A stretch of DNA of 64,000 nucleotides from Natronoarchaeum rubrum (GTDB lineage: Archaea > Halobacteriota > Halobacteria > Halobacteriales > Natronoarchaeaceae), in the NCBI RefSeq assembly GCF_024494695.1, contig NZ_JANHDP010000007.1, positions 1 through 64,000 on the forward strand, in the 5' to 3' direction. The notes under the pieces are model-generated. The model saw nothing but the letters and a program-made list of their open reading frames with translations. It was not told where the DNA came from and did no database searches. Positions 61,037 through 64,000 of the stretch are shown here, one piece after another. The translations under genes were made by a program, and so were the position numbers. Positions within the stretch are counted from its first letter, which is position 1; every line of letters begins with the position of its first letter.

Positions 61037-61705
61037 ATGCGAATCGCGCTACTCGGCGGCACCGGCGACATCGGTCAGGGGCTCGCGCTGCGGTGGGCCT
61101 ACGACACGAACCACGAGATCATCATCGGGTCGCGGGACCCCGAGAAGGCACGGACCAAGGCCGAGGAGTACGAGACGGAACTCGACAGCCGCGGCGTCGA
61201 GACGGGGATCAACGGGTTCGAGAACGCGATGGCGGCCGACCGCGCGGACGTGGTCGTGCTGGCGGTGCCGCCGTACCACGTCTCCGACACGGTCGACTCG
61301 ATCGCCGATCGGCTCGACGACGAGACGATCCTCGTCTCGCCGGCCGTCGGCATGAAAAGCGACGAGGGCGGCCTCCACTACCACAAACCCGGCGCCGGCA
61401 GCGTCACCGCGGTCGCCGCCGAGGCCGCCCCCGAGGACGTGCCGGTGATCGGCGCGTTCCACAACCTCTCGGCGGATCGACTGGCGAATCTCGACGTGGA
61501 GTTCGACATCGACACGCTGGTCGTCGGCGACGACGCCGACGCCAAGGAGACCGTCGCCGCGCTCGCGGAGGCGATCGACGGCATCCGCGCGTTAGACGCC
61601 GGACCGATCGAGAACGCCGCCGAGGTCGAGAGCGTGACGCCGCTGGTCATCAACATCGCCCGCTACAACGACGGGATGCACGACGTCGGCGTCAAGTTCC
61701 ACTGA
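61037..61705 (+). CDS. npdG: F420-dependent NADP oxidoreductase
   Basis: 222 residues. GGTGDIGQGLALRWAYDTNHEIIIGSRDPEKA is the nucleotide-binding start for NADPH with Ser-Arg at the 2'-phosphate position; VVVLAVPPYHVSDTV, VIGAFHNLSADRL and ESVTPLVINIA are Fno/NpdG-like. Exchanges hydride between F420 and NADP. Length fits. A perfect GC palindrome follows the stop. Confidence 0.93.
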   Translation: MRIALLGGTGDIGQGLALRWAYDTNHEIIIGSRDPEKARTKAEEYETELDSRGVETGINGFENAMAADRADVVVLAVPPYHVSDTVDSIADRLDDETILVSPAVGMKSDEGGLHYHKPGAGSVTAVAAEAAPEDVPVIGAFHNLSADRLANLDVEFDIDTLVVGDDADAKETVAALAEAIDGIRALDAGPIENAAEVESVTPLVINIARYNDGMHDVGVKFH

Positions 61706-61723
61706 GCGGCGTCGCGACGCCGC
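61706..61723. terminator. 18-base palindrome between convergent genes
   Basis: GCGGCGTCGCGACGCCGC is self-complementary, beginning one base after the npdG stop, and lies between convergent npdG and thioredoxin genes. Likely shared transcript end or simple recombination site; low T content downstream argues against a bacterial-type terminator. Confidence 0.45.
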
Positions 61724-61796
61724 GCTACGGCGTCGATCGACGGCGCGGCCGCTGACGACGTGACGGCCGGAGAAAATCGAAGCTCCGTCGTCCGAT

Positions 61797-62066
61797 TCAG
61801 GCGCCGGCCTGATCGAGCGCGCTCTCGATGTCGTCGCGCTGCGTGACGCCGACGAAGCGCTCGACGATGCCGTCGTCGTTCTCGACGATCAGCGTCGGCA
61901 GCGAGCGTACCTGGTACTCGTTGGCGACGTCTTGTTCCTCGTCGACGTTGATCTTCTCGACCTCGAAGCTGTCCCCGCGGTCGTCCTCGATCTCCTCGAG
62001 GATCGGATCCTGCGTCTTGCACGGCCCGCACCAGTCAGCGTAGAAGTCCTTCAGCGTTACAGTCAT
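61797..62066 (-). CDS. thioredoxin-family protein
   Basis: 89 residues. DFYADWCGPCKTQDPIL carries the WCGPC active site (C13, C16), VEKINVDEEQDVANEYQVRSLPTLIV the cis-Pro segment. Shorter than E. coli thioredoxin but complete for the minimal fold (starts at the first-strand Val). Reduces protein disulfides. Start ATG at 62066. Confidence 0.93.
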   Translation of the reverse strand: MTVTLKDFYADWCGPCKTQDPILEEIEDDRGDSFEVEKINVDEEQDVANEYQVRSLPTLIVENDDGIVERFVGVTQRDDIESALDQAGA

Positions 62067-62211
62067 GCTGCTATCAACTGCTTTTCCCGTCGGTCGCGCA
62101 TAAGGGTTTCCCACTCTGGCACGTCGCGTGCGAAACCGCCGAGAACGGCCCCATCGGTCGGTCCGAAAGCGCTGGCGCGATCGCTCTGCGGTGGCCGCCC
62201 CGGTCGAAAGG

Positions 62212-62218
62212 TTTAGTG
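62212..62218 (+). promoter_or_regulatory. TATA-like box for Sec61-beta
   Basis: TTTAGTG about 27 bases before the ATG at 62242. Consistent with a leaderless transcript, although GGAGGG (62230-62235) also lies close before the start. Confidence 0.55.
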
Positions 62219-62241
62219 CCTCGGGTACCGGAGGGACGATC

Positions 62242-62418
62242 ATGAGCAGCGGTCAAAACTCCGGCGGCCTGATGTCCAGTGCGGGACTGGTCCGGTACTT
62301 CGACAACGAGGATCGAAACGCGATCAAGATGGATCCCAAGTCCGTCTTCGTCTTCGCGATCCTGCTGGGCATCGCGGTGCAGGCTCTGTCGGTCGTCCTC
62401 TACGGCATCACGATCTGA
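62242..62418 (+). CDS. preprotein translocase subunit Sec61-beta
   Basis: 58 residues. GGLMSSAGLVRYFDNEDRNA followed by IKMDPKSVFVFAIL and a single membrane segment is the archaeal Sec61-beta pattern (conserved GL..Y, D-P before the span). Accessory subunit of the SecYE channel. Stands alone here. Confidence 0.93.
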   Translation: MSSGQNSGGLMSSAGLVRYFDNEDRNAIKMDPKSVFVFAILLGIAVQALSVVLYGITI

Positions 62419-62582
62419 GGCGCTCGGGGAGCGGCCCCGGAGACGCCTGCGCTCACAGTCACCGACCGAGTTCTTTCGTGCGCCCGATCGACCAGCGGCA
62501 TCGCCGAGCGCCCGCGTGGCGGCCGACGAGACGATGCCCGACGGCGCGGGGTTTTTGCGCGCCGGATCCCTACGACGGGTAG

Positions 62583-63206
62583 ATGACACGCACTGCAGGC
62601 GTCGTCGCCGTTCAGGGCGACGTCAGCGAGCACGCTGGGGCGATCGAGCGCACGGCGGCCGCGGCCGGCGAGTCGGTCGAGGTCCGCGAAGTCCGGGAAG
62701 CGGGCGTCGTGCCCGACTGCGATCTCCTGGTGCTGCCCGGCGGCGAGTCGACGACGATCTCCCGGCTGCTCGCGCGGGAGGGGATCGACGAGGAGATCAG
62801 CGCCCACGTCGCGGCCGGCAAGCCCGTGCTGGCGACCTGCGCGGGGCTGATCGTCGCGTCGGCCGATGCGCGGGACGACCGCGTGGCGACGCTGGACGTG
62901 CTCGACGCCGCCGTCGAGCGCAACGCCTTCGGCCGCCAGAAGGACAGCTTCGAGGCGCCGCTCTCTGTCGAGGGGCTCGACGAGCCGTTCCCGGCGGTGT
63001 TCATCCGGGCGCCCGCCATCGCCGAGGTCGGCGACGATGTCGAGGTGCTGGCGTCCGTCGAAGGCCGGCCGGTCGCGGTGCGGGACGGCCCGGTCGTCGG
63101 GCTCTCCTTTCACCCCGAACTGGTCCCCGACGATCGACTCCACCGGCTCGCGCTGTTCGAGGCGCCCGCCGCGACGCCGGAGACGGACGCCACCACGACG
63201 CGGTAG
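62583..63206 (+). CDS. pdxT: pyridoxal 5'-phosphate synthase glutaminase subunit
   Basis: 207 residues. GVVAVQGDVSEHAGA start, LPGGESTTISRLL, C86 in VLATCAGLIV, and H177/E179 in GLSFHPEL. This glutaminase supplies ammonia to PdxS. pdxS is not in the window. The CAGLI elbow is the standard PdxT form. Confidence 0.95.
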   Translation: MTRTAGVVAVQGDVSEHAGAIERTAAAAGESVEVREVREAGVVPDCDLLVLPGGESTTISRLLAREGIDEEISAHVAAGKPVLATCAGLIVASADARDDRVATLDVLDAAVERNAFGRQKDSFEAPLSVEGLDEPFPAVFIRAPAIAEVGDDVEVLASVEGRPVAVRDGPVVGLSFHPELVPDDRLHRLALFEAPAATPETDATTTR

Positions 63207-63291
63207 GAGCCCGACGCCGCAGCCAGACGCCGCGTCGCCGAGGATTCCCCGGGAGCGTGGACTTTTCTCCCTGGGGGTCCTCGCTGTAGGT

Positions 63292-63741
63292 ATGAACGCG
63301 ACCATCGACGCCGTCCGGGTCGCCGGCACCGAGCAGGGGCCGGTCGCCGTCGTCGTCCTCGCGGTCGAAGCGGAGAGCGACGTTCTGCCGATCTTCATCG
63401 GGTTCGAGGAGGCCGCGAGCATCGCCCGCGGCGTCGACGCCGAGGACATCGGCCGGCCGCTGACCCACGACCTCCTGCTGGACGTGGTCGAGGAGCTCGG
63501 CGGACGGGTCACCCGGATCGTCGTCGACGACGTCGAGGACGGCACGTACATCGCCGACCTCCACGTCGACACGCCCCGCGGCGAGACCGTGATCGACGCC
63601 CGCCCGAGCGACTCGCTGGCGCTGGCTGCCCGAACGAACGCGGACATCGAAGTCGATCCGTCGGTGTTCGCGGACGGCGCCCAGCCCGCCGCCGAGTTCG
63701 CCGACCTCGACGAGATTCAGGACGTCGCGGAGCTGGCCTGA
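63292..63741 (+). CDS. bifunctional nuclease-family (DUF151) protein
   Basis: 149 residues. LPIFIGFEEAASIARGVDAEDIGRPLTHDLLLDVVEELGG is the DUF151/BFN core; DARPSDSLALAARTNADIEV follows. BFN proteins from plants have RNase and DNase activity; archaeal ones are little studied. 85 bases after pdxT and 45 before hisE, same strand, possibly co-transcribed. Confidence 0.9.
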   Translation: MNATIDAVRVAGTEQGPVAVVVLAVEAESDVLPIFIGFEEAASIARGVDAEDIGRPLTHDLLLDVVEELGGRVTRIVVDDVEDGTYIADLHVDTPRGETVIDARPSDSLALAARTNADIEVDPSVFADGAQPAAEFADLDEIQDVAELA

Positions 63742-63786
63742 ACCGAGACCGGCCGCCTTTTTATCGGTCGACGCGTCGGTTCGGAC

Positions 63787-64000
63787 ATGACCGACGACAC
63801 CGGCGAAGACGCCGCCGCTGGTTCGACCGCTGACGCCGCCGACGAGGCTGGCGTCGATGCCGCCGACCCCGGCGCTGACGTGCTCGACGAGCTGTTCGCC
63901 GTCATCGAGGACCGCAAGGAGACGCTCCCCGAGGATTCGTACACGGCGTCGCTGTTCACCCACGAGAAAGGCGAGAACGCCGTTCTGGAGAAGCTCGGCG
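63787..64000 (+). CDS. hisE: phosphoribosyl-ATP pyrophosphatase, 5' part
   Basis: 71 codons present, cut by the window edge. An acidic N-terminal extension (1-30) leads to VLDELFAVIEDRKETLPEDSYTASLFTHEKGENAVLEKLG, the HisE start (KGxxxVxxKxGEE helix). Second step of histidine synthesis. The continuation cannot be judged here. Confidence 0.9.
   Translation, partial: MTDDTGEDAAAGSTADAADEAGVDAADPGADVLDELFAVIEDRKETLPEDSYTASLFTHEKGENAVLEKLG

Noticed and set aside
61706..61723. Recombination (dif-like) site
   Set aside because: Perfect GC palindrome without the A/T-rich spacer and arm layout of Xer sites; location between convergent genes fits a transcript end better.

Overview
This window comes from a halophilic archaeon (class Halobacteria). 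The DNA is GC-rich by eye, the predicted proteins are rich in Asp and Glu, and many genes have a TATA-like box about 25-30 bases before the start codon, as expected for leaderless archaeal mRNAs. The machinery is archaeal: aIF2-gamma, aIF1, RNA polymerase Rpo7, Spt4, ABCE1/RLI, Sec61-beta, CarS, archaemetzincin, GTP-dependent dephospho-CoA kinase and F420:NADPH oxidoreductase. Family or genus cannot be fixed from the sequence alone. It looks like ordinary chromosome; no insertion sequence, CRISPR array, rRNA operon or replication origin was seen.

Layout. Bases 1-5600 hold a SOUL-type protein, a DUF192 protein, tRNA-Val, a PHP phosphoesterase, a PAP2 phosphatase and a large membrane protein. 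Bases 5769-13810 hold a MoxR ATPase facing a tightly overlapping five-gene operon (M48 protease, DUF4129-like protein, two-TM acidic protein, DUF58 protein, polytopic membrane protein). Bases 14003-24552 are metabolic and envelope genes (glutaryl-CoA-type dehydrogenase, GNAT, amidotransferase, alpha/beta hydrolase, CPBP protease, NicO transporter with divergent NikR, CarS, proline dehydrogenase, IlvE). Bases 24798-27800 are a translation/transcription operon (aIF2-gamma, PIN, Rpo7, Spt4, dephospho-CoA kinase). Bases 28094-39793 hold lactate permease, a DUF5787-like protein, an MBL hydrolase, an AAA ATPase, a thiolase, an ABC exporter, an ITPase and small proteins. Bases 40093-45125 hold a winged-helix regulator, an EMC6-like protein, ABCE1, a gene-poor kilobase and a Tat-exported beta-helix-like protein. 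Bases 45458-49800 are a second MoxR-DUF58-transglutaminase module. The remainder has aIF1, an SLC13 carrier, tRNA-Pro, a cold-shock protein, carbonic anhydrase, archaemetzincin, HAD hydrolase, F420 oxidoreductase, thioredoxin, Sec61-beta, PdxT, a bifunctional-nuclease-like protein and the start of hisE.

Two observations deserve most attention. First, three gene 3' ends (tRNA-Val, thiolase, tRNA-Pro) are each followed by about 90-100 bases and then a second direct copy of the gene's own 3' end; the intervening DNA carries hairpins, several with a GAGCGAAGCGAG-like loop also seen at 24.7 kb and, on the other strand, near 59.0 kb. This looks like the footprint of a small element or copying mechanism that targets gene ends. 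Second, the two MoxR/DUF58 modules are of different composition (one with M48 protease and accessory membrane proteins, one with a transglutaminase) and probably form two cell-surface assembly or processing systems of unknown substrate.
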